The notes below the pieces were generated by a model. It saw nothing but the letters and a program-made list of their open reading frames with translations. It ran no database searches and had not been told where the DNA came from. A program made the translations under genes and the position numbers. From Porticoccus sp002390525 (GTDB lineage Bacteria; Pseudomonadota; Gammaproteobacteria; Pseudomonadales; Porticoccaceae), in NCBI GenBank assembly GCA_943846655.1, contig OX044352.1:992001-1056000 (forward strand): a stretch of DNA of 64,000 nt, written 5' to 3'. Positions 27,271 to 35,096 of this stretch are shown here, in pieces; position 1 is the first letter of the stretch; every line of letters begins with the position of its first letter.

Positions 27271-27298
27271 GTTGAATTATTTTGTAATGCCCCCACTA
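27271..27298 (+). promoter_or_regulatory. Sigma-32 (heat-shock) type promoter for htpG
   Basis: GTTGAAT (27271-27277) and CCCCACTA (27291-27298) are separated by 13 nt, close to the RpoH consensus CTTGAAA-N11-16-CCCCATNT. The element lies about 60 nt before the htpG ATG, in the only gap between the suc terminator and htpG. Confidence 0.75.
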
Positions 27299-27358
27299 AT
27301 CACATTAACGTTTAAATTATATCAAATCCAAATAAATTTATAAGGAACTTATATTATC

Positions 27359-29305
27359 ATGGCCAAAGAAACTCGTGGTTTTCAAACCGAAGCTAAACAG
27401 CTTTTACATTTAATGATTCATTCTCTTTACAGCAATAAAGAGATTTTTTTGAGAGAGTTAATTTCTAATGCTTCAGATGCAGTCGATAAGCTACGTTTTG
27501 AGGGCCTTTCAGACTCATCCTTATTTGAGGATTCTCCAGATTTAAGGGTTCGTATTAGTGCTGATAGCGAAGCTGGAACTATTACTATTGAGGACAACGG
27601 CATAGGTATGTCACGAGATGATGTCATAGATAACCTCGGAACAATTGCAAAATCTGGAACAGCTCAATTTTTAGAAAATTTAAGTGGCGATCAAAAAAAA
27701 GACTCACATTTGATAGGCCAATTTGGTGTCGGCTTCTACTCTGCATTTATTGTGGCAGACAGAGTAGTTGTAGAGACAAGAAAAGCTGGTTTAACAAAAG
27801 GTAAGGGTGTGCGTTGGAGCTGTGAAGGAGATGCAGAGTACTCCATCGAAGACATCAAAAAAGTAGATAGAGGAACTTCCATTACTTTATATTTAAAGGA
27901 AGAGGAAGTGGAGTTTTCTGCAGATCTGAAAATCCGCAGTACTATTAAAAAATACTCTGATCACATAGCGGTTCCTATTGAGATTAAAAAACTCTCTACA
28001 ATTTCCGAAGAAGAGAAAGGTGTAGATTCAAAAGATGAGACTAAGAAAATTAAAGTAACAAAAAAAGCGAAAAAAGCAGAAGAAGATGAATATCAGACAA
28101 TAAACGAAGCAACTGCACTTTGGACACGCAGTAAGGGTGAGATAAAAGATGAAGAATATAAAGAATTTTACAAATATTTATCTCATGATGTCCTTGATCC
28201 TTTAATCTGGAGTCATAATAGAGTTGAAGGTAAATTTGACTACACAAGTTTACTCTATATTCCATCAAGTGCCCCATTTGATTTGCATAATTATGAAGCA
28301 GCGAGAGGCTTAAAGCTTTACATACAGCGCACTTTTATAATGGATGATGCGTCACAATTTTTACCTAGATACTTGCGGTTTGTTAAAGGAGTTTTAGATT
28401 CTGGTGATCTTCCTTTAAATATCTCTCGCGAGATATTACAGGGTAATTCCGATGTAGACTCAATGCGTTCTGCTCTTACAAAAAGAGTTATAGATATGCT
28501 AGAAAAAATGTCTAAAGAGTCTCCTGAGCAATACATGAGCTTCTGGTATATATTTGGAAGTGTTTTGAAAGAGGGGCCCGCAGAAGATTTTATAAATAGA
28601 GAGCGCATTGCTAGCTTATTTAGATATACATCTACAAAAAATGATGGCTCAGATCAATCTGTATCATTTGCAGATTACATATCTCGTATGAAAAAAGATC
28701 AAGATAAAATCTACTATCTTGTAGCAGACAATTTAAATGCTGCACGCAATAGCACTTATCTCGAGGTTTTTCTGAAAAAAGATATTGAGGTTTTACTCCT
28801 CACTGATAGGCTCGATGAGTGGACTCTTTCACATTTGTTTCAATTTGATGGAAAAACACTTCAAGATATAACTAAAGGTCAGCTTAATGATACCATTTTT
28901 GGCTCTTCTGATGATAAAGATGACAAGAAAGAAAAAAAATCCCCAAAAATCTTAGAAAAAATCAAAGCTAATTTATCTACTAGAGTTGATAGTGTATCTG
29001 AGACTCGGCGCTTAACTGATTCGCCTGCATGTTTAGTTTATCCTGAAAATTCTTTAAGCCCTCAAATGAAAAAAATGATGGCTTCGGCTGGTCAGGACGT
29101 ACCAGACGACCTACCGGGGCTTGAAATAAACCTTAAGCACTCTTTGGTGGTCTTACTAAAAAAGACAACTAGCGATAAAAAATTTAGTGAGCTAACAGAA
29201 TTACTTTATGACCAGGCTACACTTTCTGCTGGACAACAATTAGATAACCCATCATTGTTTGTGAAGAGACTTAATCAGTTGCTTTTTGAAAAAAAATCTG
29301 ATTAA
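27359..29305 (+). CDS. htpG: Molecular chaperone HtpG (Hsp90)
   Basis: A 648-residue Hsp90. The GHKL ATPase domain shows NASDAVDKLRFE, DNGIGM and GQFGVGFYSAF. The middle domain has NLPLNISREILQGN with the catalytic arginine, and the C-terminal dimerisation domain follows. There is no eukaryotic MEEVD tail, as expected. A lysine/glutamate-rich charged stretch around residues 220-245 corresponds to the variable linker. It folds and remodels client proteins with DnaK. The upstream region holds a sigma-32-like promoter, consistent with heat-shock control. Confidence 0.97.
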   Translation: MAKETRGFQTEAKQLLHLMIHSLYSNKEIFLRELISNASDAVDKLRFEGLSDSSLFEDSPDLRVRISADSEAGTITIEDNGIGMSRDDVIDNLGTIAKSGTAQFLENLSGDQKKDSHLIGQFGVGFYSAFIVADRVVVETRKAGLTKGKGVRWSCEGDAEYSIEDIKKVDRGTSITLYLKEEEVEFSADLKIRSTIKKYSDHIAVPIEIKKLSTISEEEKGVDSKDETKKIKVTKKAKKAEEDEYQTINEATALWTRSKGEIKDEEYKEFYKYLSHDVLDPLIWSHNRVEGKFDYTSLLYIPSSAPFDLHNYEAARGLKLYIQRTFIMDDASQFLPRYLRFVKGVLDSGDLPLNISREILQGNSDVDSMRSALTKRVIDMLEKMSKESPEQYMSFWYIFGSVLKEGPAEDFINRERIASLFRYTSTKNDGSDQSVSFADYISRMKKDQDKIYYLVADNLNAARNSTYLEVFLKKDIEVLLLTDRLDEWTLSHLFQFDGKTLQDITKGQLNDTIFGSSDDKDDKKEKKSPKILEKIKANLSTRVDSVSETRRLTDSPACLVYPENSLSPQMKKMMASAGQDVPDDLPGLEINLKHSLVVLLKKTTSDKKFSELTELLYDQATLSAGQQLDNPSLFVKRLNQLLFEKKSD

Positions 29306-29361
29306 TAGCTATAGTTCATAAAGTGGAGCTATAATTCCACAAAGATATTTGGAATTAGTTT

Positions 29362-30378
29362 ATGGGTTCACTTAAAAAGATAGTAGTTTTGGGCGGCGGC
29401 AGCTTTGGAACCGCACTATCTAATATGATCGCAGAAAATGGTCATAATGTTGTTTTGTGGATGAGGAGTAGCAAAAGAGCCTCACAGTGCTCAGTATCTT
29501 TTGAAAATCCAAAATATCTTCCAGGCTTCTCACTTGATTCTAAGATAACTTTCTCTTCAGATTTAAGATCCTCTATTCATGATGCAGATGTTATATTTTT
29601 CTCTGTTCCGAGTAAGGCTTATAGAGATGTAGCGAAAGAGGTAAAGCAATTCATTAAAGATGATACAAGAGTCATTAGCACGGCAAAAGGTATTGAAGCA
29701 AAAACATTTAAACTAATGAGTAAGGTTCTCGAAGAGGAATTACCTAAAGCACGAATTGGTGTAATTAGCGGGCCAAATCTTGCGATGGAGATCGCGGCAA
29801 AAGAAATTACAGCAACCGTTGTAGCTTGCCAAGATCCTGATGTATGCATTGGCATACAAGAGTTATTGAGCTCTCGTTACTTTAGAGTTTATGCTAATTC
29901 AGATAGATTCGGCGTCGAGATAGCTGGGGCTTTAAAAAACATATACGCTATAGCAGCAGGCATATCTTCCTCAATGCATATGGGTCAAAATACAATCAGT
30001 GTTTTGATAACTAGAAGCTTAGCTGAAATGAGCCGTTTTTCCGCATGTCTTGGCGCTAACCCCATGACATTTCTTGGATTAAGTGGTGTGGGTGATCTTT
30101 TTGTTACTTGCACTTCTCCCTTAAGTAGAAATTTCCAAATTGGCATGGCTCTTGGTGAAGGCTTATCTGTTGATGAGGCAGTTATAAAAGTTGGACATAC
30201 AGCGGAGGGCATAAATACAGTCCGTATAATTAAAAGTGAGTCTGAAAAGCTAAAAGTATATATGCCTATTGCATCTGCATTATACGAAACAATGTTCAAT
30301 GGACAACCAGTAGAGGAAGGTCTGAAGTCAATGATGCTTGCTGATCAGAATACTGATGTTGAATTTTTTGGCAGATAA
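29362..30378 (+). CDS. gpsA: Glycerol-3-phosphate dehydrogenase [NAD(P)+]
   Basis: A 338-residue enzyme reducing dihydroxyacetone phosphate to sn-glycerol-3-phosphate for phospholipid synthesis. It has the dinucleotide fold GGGSFGTALSNM, the ISGPNLAMEIA block, the catalytic lysine in EIAGALKNIYAIAAGI, and GLSGVGDLFVTCTSPLSRN near the substrate site. The length is typical. It follows htpG by 56 nt and is followed by a small membrane protein; possibly cotranscribed with the latter. Confidence 0.96.
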   Translation: MGSLKKIVVLGGGSFGTALSNMIAENGHNVVLWMRSSKRASQCSVSFENPKYLPGFSLDSKITFSSDLRSSIHDADVIFFSVPSKAYRDVAKEVKQFIKDDTRVISTAKGIEAKTFKLMSKVLEEELPKARIGVISGPNLAMEIAAKEITATVVACQDPDVCIGIQELLSSRYFRVYANSDRFGVEIAGALKNIYAIAAGISSSMHMGQNTISVLITRSLAEMSRFSACLGANPMTFLGLSGVGDLFVTCTSPLSRNFQIGMALGEGLSVDEAVIKVGHTAEGINTVRIIKSESEKLKVYMPIASALYETMFNGQPVEEGLKSMMLADQNTDVEFFGR

Positions 30379-30422
30379 TTTTAAATTATGTAAACTTACG
30401 AAAGCAGGCGGGGGTGTGTTAG

Positions 30423-30776
30423 ATGGTGGAAAAAATAAAAATAAATATACTTAATCCAGATACCTGGATACGTGGAATTTTTATGATTTTGTTCGGTTTC
30501 CTGTCCTTTATTTCTCGACTTATTTTAATCGTTATAAGCGTTTTGCAATTCATACTGCTAGCTTTTAGAGGTTCTTTGAATGAAAATTTAAAAAAGCTTG
30601 GCGAGACAGTTTCAACATGGAGTTATCAGGCATTTCTCTTCTTAACCTATAATACAGATGAGAAGCCTTTCCCTTTTTCAGACTGGCCAGATCCAAAAGA
30701 ACCCATAGAAGAAATTAGTGCATCCTCACTAATAAACGAAGAGGACGACATACCCTCCTTTGTTAAAGAGAAGTGA
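30423..30776 (+). CDS. DUF4389 domain-containing membrane protein
   Basis: A 117-residue protein with one or two membrane helices (WIRGIFMILFGFLSFISRLILIVISVLQFILL). A soluble C-terminal part carries the family pattern 'LG.t.s.WsYQaflFLTYNTDEKPFPFSDWP'. This matches DUF4389 proteins, found in gammaproteobacteria and often encoded beside gpsA, whose function is unknown. It may link to phospholipid metabolism, but that is only by position. The tail is acidic. Confidence 0.8.
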   Translation: MVEKIKINILNPDTWIRGIFMILFGFLSFISRLILIVISVLQFILLAFRGSLNENLKKLGETVSTWSYQAFLFLTYNTDEKPFPFSDWPDPKEPIEEISASSLINEEDDIPSFVKEK

Positions 30777-30875
30777 CAATCAATAAAGATAATGAGAATA
30801 TTTATACCTAAAACGTTTATTTTTGAATACTAGCTTTCTTGAAAAACTTAAACTCTCTTTTTAAAAAAAGAATAG

Positions 30876-31421
30876 CTAGTCTTTTATCAGTGATAGAAAT
30901 TCATTTCTAGTAGCTTGCTGGTCTCGAAAGCAACCAAGCATAGCTGATGTTTTCATACTAGAGTTTTGCTTTTCAACTCCTCTCATCATCATGCACATAT
31001 GCTTCGCTTCTACTATTACAGCTACCCCAGATGCATCAGTTACTTTTTCTATAGTTTGGGCCACCTGATTTACTAGATTCTCCTGAATCTGAAGTCTCCT
31101 TGCAAACATGTCAACGATACGTGCGACTTTTGATAAGCCCAAAACCACTCCGTTAGGAATATAGGCTACATGACATTTGCCAATGAACGGAAGTAAATGA
31201 TGTTCACATATAGAGTATAATTCTATATCTTTTACCACAACCATCTCTCTGGATTCAGAGGGGAATAAAGCGCTGTTTATGACCGCATCAAGATCTTCCC
31301 CATAGCCTTTAGTTAAAAAACTAAAGGCTTTAAATGCTCTCTCTGGCGTATCAACTAAACCAGGTCTGTTAGTATCTTCACCGATGGATTCTATAATTTT
31401 TTTAAAACATTCTGCGGTCAT
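30876..31421 (-). CDS. folE: GTP cyclohydrolase I
   Basis: A 181-residue FolE, the zinc-dependent type I enzyme that converts GTP to 7,8-dihydroneopterin triphosphate, the first step of folate and pterin synthesis. Zinc ligands are in SICEHHLLPFIGKCHVAYIPN and in AKHMCMMMRGV. Motifs for GTP binding (GLSKVARIVDMFARRLQIQENL) are complete. The gene stands alone, divergent from aroC across 252 nt. The other pterin genes of the window (folM-like and folK) are 10 kb away. Confidence 0.96.
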   Translation of the reverse strand: MTAECFKKIIESIGEDTNRPGLVDTPERAFKAFSFLTKGYGEDLDAVINSALFPSESREMVVVKDIELYSICEHHLLPFIGKCHVAYIPNGVVLGLSKVARIVDMFARRLQIQENLVNQVAQTIEKVTDASGVAVIVEAKHMCMMMRGVEKQNSSMKTSAMLGCFRDQQATRNEFLSLIKD

Positions 31422-31622
31422 CTACTTTTCTCTTTGTCAAATTTGTTAATGGTTTATTTTTGATTAAAAATATTAAATTTATATATTATTAAGAATAGCA
31501 CAAACTTTGTTTTAAGTACCTCGATGAGTTGTAAATAACCCTATATTCGTTAAAGAATCACATACTATGCAGAGAAATTATAATAATCGTTTATAATAGA
31601 AAAAATAATTTTTCTGGGCTAT

Positions 31623-31642
31623 CAACACTATGCAACACTATG
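31623..31642 (+). repeat. 10-bp tandem direct repeat in the aroC leader
   Basis: Two perfect adjacent copies of CAACACTATG, 31 nt before the aroC start. The 10-bp period places both copies on one face of the helix. It may be a pair of regulator half-sites or a replication-slippage duplication. Confidence 0.6.
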
Positions 31643-31673
31643 ATATTCTTAGATAAAAAACATAGGTCTATTT

Positions 31674-32756
31674 ATGTCAGGTAATACTATTGGAAAGCTC
31701 TTTACTGTAACCACTTTCGGTGAAAGTCATGGTCCATCATTAGGCTGTATTATTGATGGATGCCCACCAGGATTATTTATTTCAGAGAAAGACATACAAT
31801 GCGATCTTGATCGGCGTAAGCCGGGTAAGTCGCGCTATACTACTCAGCGGATGGAAGATGACCAGATAAAAATACTTTCTGGTGTATTCGACGGTAAAAC
31901 AACAGGCACACCAATAGGTCTCTTGATTGAAAATACTGATCAACGCTCGAAAGATTACTCGAATATTAAGGATCAATTTAGGCCAGCCCATGCCGATTTC
32001 ACGTACCATAAAAAATTTGGATTTCGGGATTATAGAGGAGGGGGAAGATCATCGGCCAGAGAAACAGCGATGCGAGTTGCCGCAGGTGCTATCGCAAAAA
32101 AATACTTATTTGAAAATAAAGGTATATTAATCAGAGGATATTTGTCTCAACTTGGACCCATTAAAGCAGAAAAAATAATCTTAGAGGAAGTAGAAAAAAA
32201 TCCTTTTTTCTGTCCCGATCCTGATAAGGTTGAAGAAATGGAGCTTTACATGCAAGCTTTGCTAAAAAAAGGTGACTCGATTGGTGCAAAAATAAATGTA
32301 ACTGCAACAAATATACCCGTTGGCCTTGGCGAGCCAGTTTTTGATCGTTTGGATGCAGATATAGCTCATGCCCTCATGAGTATAAATGCTGTGAAGGGTG
32401 TTGAAATAGGTTCTGGCTTTAATTCGATAGATCAAGTTGGTAGTGAGCATCGCGACGAGATAACAAAAAATGGTTTTTTGTCTAATAACTCAGGTGGTAT
32501 TTTAGGCGGTATTTCCTCAGGACAGGACATTTTAGCTAGCATAGCACTTAAGCCAACCAGTAGCCTTCGAATACCTGGTCGTTCTATTGATATACATGGT
32601 GATGCTATAGAGGTTGTCACGAAGGGCAGGCATGATCCTTGTGTGGGTATTAGAGCCACACCAATCGCTGAGGCGATGTTAGCCATAACAATAATGGATC
32701 ATCTTCTTAGGCATAGGGCTCAAAACTTCGATATCGTAAAAAAATTAGAATATTAG
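31674..32756 (+). CDS. aroC: Chorismate synthase
   Basis: A 360-residue FMN-dependent enzyme making chorismate from EPSP, the last step of the shikimate pathway. All three family signatures are visible: GESHGPSLGCIIDGCPPG near the N-terminus, RPAHADFTYHKKFG followed by DYRGGGRSSARETA in the middle, and the RHDPCVGIRATPIAEAM block near the C-terminus. Chorismate feeds PabB, also in this window. The next gene, an MFS transporter, starts within 7-13 nt, the same neighbour as in Pseudomonas. Confidence 0.97.
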   Translation: MSGNTIGKLFTVTTFGESHGPSLGCIIDGCPPGLFISEKDIQCDLDRRKPGKSRYTTQRMEDDQIKILSGVFDGKTTGTPIGLLIENTDQRSKDYSNIKDQFRPAHADFTYHKKFGFRDYRGGGRSSARETAMRVAAGAIAKKYLFENKGILIRGYLSQLGPIKAEKIILEEVEKNPFFCPDPDKVEEMELYMQALLKKGDSIGAKINVTATNIPVGLGEPVFDRLDADIAHALMSINAVKGVEIGSGFNSIDQVGSEHRDEITKNGFLSNNSGGILGGISSGQDILASIALKPTSSLRIPGRSIDIHGDAIEVVTKGRHDPCVGIRATPIAEAMLAITIMDHLLRHRAQNFDIVKKLEY

Positions 32757-32762
32757 AGCTCC

Positions 32763-33947
32763 TTGCTTGTGGAAAAATTTACTAGTCTACCTGTACCTTA
32801 TTGGCGTTTATCCGCTTTCTACTTTTGTTTTTTTGCTTTGCTTGGGGCTCTTCACCCTTATTGGTCTCTATACTTGTATTCAAAAGGATTCACTGTTTCT
32901 GATATAGGTATTTTACTAGCAATGCCTATGGCTACAAAAATTATTGCTCCTAATATTTGGGGATGGTTATCTGACTTTACTGGTAAAAGATTAGGCGTCA
33001 TTAGGGTTGGAGCTTTTCTATCCTGCATTTTTTTCCTCGGTATTTTTTTTGATCAAAAATTCTGGTCTATTGCATTAGTGATGATAGGCTACAGTTTTTT
33101 TTGGAATGCTATTTTGCCTCAGCATGAGGTAATAACATTAAGTTACCTTGAAAAATCACCAGAGACGTATGGTCGAATTCGGTTATGGGGCTCTATTGGC
33201 TTTATAATTTCAGTTCTGGGTGGGGGTCTATGGTTTGATTTTAATGATATAGAAACATTGCCTATTGTTGGTTTATTGCTGTTAATTGGTATATTTGTAG
33301 CTAGTATTTTTTTACCGAAACCTTTTTTGTATAAGTCTGATGATCGAAATTCTAAAGCATTTGTTTTTTTTGCTACTCGACCTATCGTTGTTGTATTTCT
33401 GTTAGTTGGATTGTTGGTACAGCTATCTCACGGAGTTTATTATAGTTTCTTTAGTATTTATTTAGAGTCTTATGGTTACAATCGCGGAGAAATTGGTGCC
33501 ATTTGGTCAATTGGGGTTATAGCAGAAGTTTTTATATTCTTATTGATGTATCGAATTCTTATATACTTTGGTGTGCGAAAAATTATTCTTTTATGTTTAA
33601 TTTTGGGTGTAATACGTTGGTTAATCATAGGTTACCATATCGAAAGTTTAGTACTTCTGGTGATAGCTCAAATCTTCCATGCCTTCACGTTCGGAGCCTT
33701 CCATGCAGCATGTATTGAATGTGTGCGACGTCTTTTCGAAAGAAACTATCAAGGAAAAGCACAAGCCTTATATAGCTCATGTTGTTATGGAGCTGGTGGA
33801 GCTATTGGCTCCTATACTGGTGGATTTGCTTGGGAAGTTGCACCTATATTTGCTTTCAATTACGCTGCTATTTCGAGCTTAGCTGCTTTTTTTCTAACCC
33901 TTTTTTGGCTAAAAGATAAAAAGTTATCTATTGACAATCAGGTATAG
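32763..33947 (+). CDS. MFS transporter (HcaT/MFS_1-like family)
   Basis: A 394-residue, twelve-helix major facilitator protein. The opening PVPYWRLSAFYFCFFALLGALHPYWSLYL, the YGRIRLWGSIGFIISVLGGG block at the start of helix 5, and the FHAFTFGAFHAACIE motif in helix 10 place it in the MFS_1-like/HcaT group. Substrate is unknown; the family includes putative phenylpropionate permeases. It closely follows aroC. TTG 32763 and GTG 32769 are both possible starts, neither with a clear ribosome binding site. Confidence 0.85.
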   Translation: MLVEKFTSLPVPYWRLSAFYFCFFALLGALHPYWSLYLYSKGFTVSDIGILLAMPMATKIIAPNIWGWLSDFTGKRLGVIRVGAFLSCIFFLGIFFDQKFWSIALVMIGYSFFWNAILPQHEVITLSYLEKSPETYGRIRLWGSIGFIISVLGGGLWFDFNDIETLPIVGLLLLIGIFVASIFLPKPFLYKSDDRNSKAFVFFATRPIVVVFLLVGLLVQLSHGVYYSFFSIYLESYGYNRGEIGAIWSIGVIAEVFIFLLMYRILIYFGVRKIILLCLILGVIRWLIIGYHIESLVLLVIAQIFHAFTFGAFHAACIECVRRLFERNYQGKAQALYSSCCYGAGGAIGSYTGGFAWEVAPIFAFNYAAISSLAAFFLTLFWLKDKKLSIDNQV

Positions 33948-33960
33948 CAATATGTCTCAT

Positions 33961-33986
33961 ATAATAATAATAATAATAATAATAAT
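33961..33986 (+). repeat. AAT trinucleotide microsatellite
   Basis: About eight uninterrupted ATA/AAT units lie just after the MFS stop codon and before a small secreted-protein gene. Copy number could vary by slippage and alter the spacing or melting of the downstream promoter. Confidence 0.9.
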
Positions 33987-34046
33987 TAATAAATAAAGAT
34001 TAATATCATCCAGATAAATTACTTATAAGTAAAACGGGAACCTAAA

Positions 34047-34322
34047 ATGAAGTATATGTTCTATATCTTAATCTTAATTACAATCATATGCTGGTATCCG
34101 ACATATGATTTATATGCAAAAGAAGAGTTTTTTGATGAACACAGCTCTCTAGTAAAAACGAACTTTATGACTACAGTTGGTTGCCATGAGGCTGCCAATG
34201 AAATGAAAGCAAAATACTATCAATGCAAATCAAAAGTTCAATGGCGTAGGTGGTTTCTAGAAAAAAATACAGATAGTAATAAAAATACAAAAGACGAAGA
34301 AACAGAATATCCCGTATATTAA
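34047..34322 (+). CDS. Small secreted or membrane-anchored protein of unknown function
   Basis: A 91-residue ORF that I do not recognise. The first 24 residues are strongly hydrophobic (MKYMFYILILITIICWYPTYDLYA), consistent with a Sec signal peptide cut after YA, or a membrane anchor. The mature part has two cysteines (in TTVGCHEAAN and KYYQCKSK) that could form a disulfide in the periplasm, a WRRWFLEKN aromatic/basic patch, and an acidic, asparagine-rich tail. The start has GGGAACC upstream at about 34036-34042. It is flanked by an AAT microsatellite and a TetR gene, and is probably its own transcription unit. Codon use looks like its neighbours. Confidence 0.6.
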   Translation: MKYMFYILILITIICWYPTYDLYAKEEFFDEHSSLVKTNFMTTVGCHEAANEMKAKYYQCKSKVQWRRWFLEKNTDSNKNTKDEETEYPVY

Positions 34323-34399
34323 AATAAGGCTATATAGTCGTTTATATAATCTTCTTATTCAAATTATCAATTTTAAATAATTATTTAAAAGAATTTATT

Positions 34400-35050
34400 A
34401 TGAAAAAACCCGATAGTAGTATCGATAAGCTACGCGAGAAGAAAAAGAAATTTCTAGCTAGAGGCGCCGCTATAAGGGATAGTGCTATATCGTTGTTAAA
34501 AAATACAGATATGGATAGCGTTACAGTATCTTTGATCGCTAGGCATGCAGGTATAGGGAAAGGCACTATTTATAAACACTTTCTTTCGAAAGCTGAAATT
34601 TTAATTAGCATTGTTTATGACTATGAAAGAAATATTTGTGAAAATATCAGACTATATATAAGTGAAGGAAAGGGCGATAAAGAACCAATTAGTGTCATAC
34701 ATAAATATTTTTCATTGCGGCTTTCTGATCCATCTTTAGATCTTTTAGTTCGAAATCTAGTTCTGACATTAGAAGGTGACCAAAAATTATCTAAGGCTAT
34801 TAACGAAATAAGGTCTTTAAAGGAGGGCCTAGACGCTTCCATTATTTCTTCAATACAATCTTTAATTAAAAAAGGTATTTTGCAGGACTATCCACCAGCA
34901 TATTATCATTTCGCATATATTTCTTTTATTGACGGTGTTGTAGATAAATGTGCAGATAGTAAATACAAGTTAGATACTCATACGCAAGCAGAACTTTTGA
35001 ATCTTATATCCAGTATAGGTTCAAGTATGGGGCGTTGCCTTAAAGGCTAA
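34400..35050 (+). CDS. TetR/AcrR family transcriptional regulator
   Basis: A 216-residue repressor-type protein. The N-terminal helix-turn-helix is plain: SVTVSLIARHAGIGKGTIYKHFLSKAEILISIV (residues about 38-70). The C-terminal ligand domain is all-helical and unassigned. It lies next to, and convergent with, the ETF-ubiquinone oxidoreductase gene. A TetR gene near ETF genes is common in Pseudomonas-like genomes, where such regulators answer to acyl-CoA or fatty acids, but the ligand here is not visible. The start ATG 34400 has a weak ribosome binding site. Confidence 0.85.
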   Translation: MKKPDSSIDKLREKKKKFLARGAAIRDSAISLLKNTDMDSVTVSLIARHAGIGKGTIYKHFLSKAEILISIVYDYERNICENIRLYISEGKGDKEPISVIHKYFSLRLSDPSLDLLVRNLVLTLEGDQKLSKAINEIRSLKEGLDASIISSIQSLIKKGILQDYPPAYYHFAYISFIDGVVDKCADSKYKLDTHTQAELLNLISSIGSSMGRCLKG

Positions 35051-35096
35051 CATTAAGTCAATTTCTTTATCATTACCCTTAACTCATAAAATATTT

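Noticed and set aside
33961..34010. AT-rich repeat as an origin or DNA-unwinding element
   Set aside because: No DnaA boxes, dnaA/dnaN genes or iteron pattern nearby; it is just a trinucleotide microsatellite.
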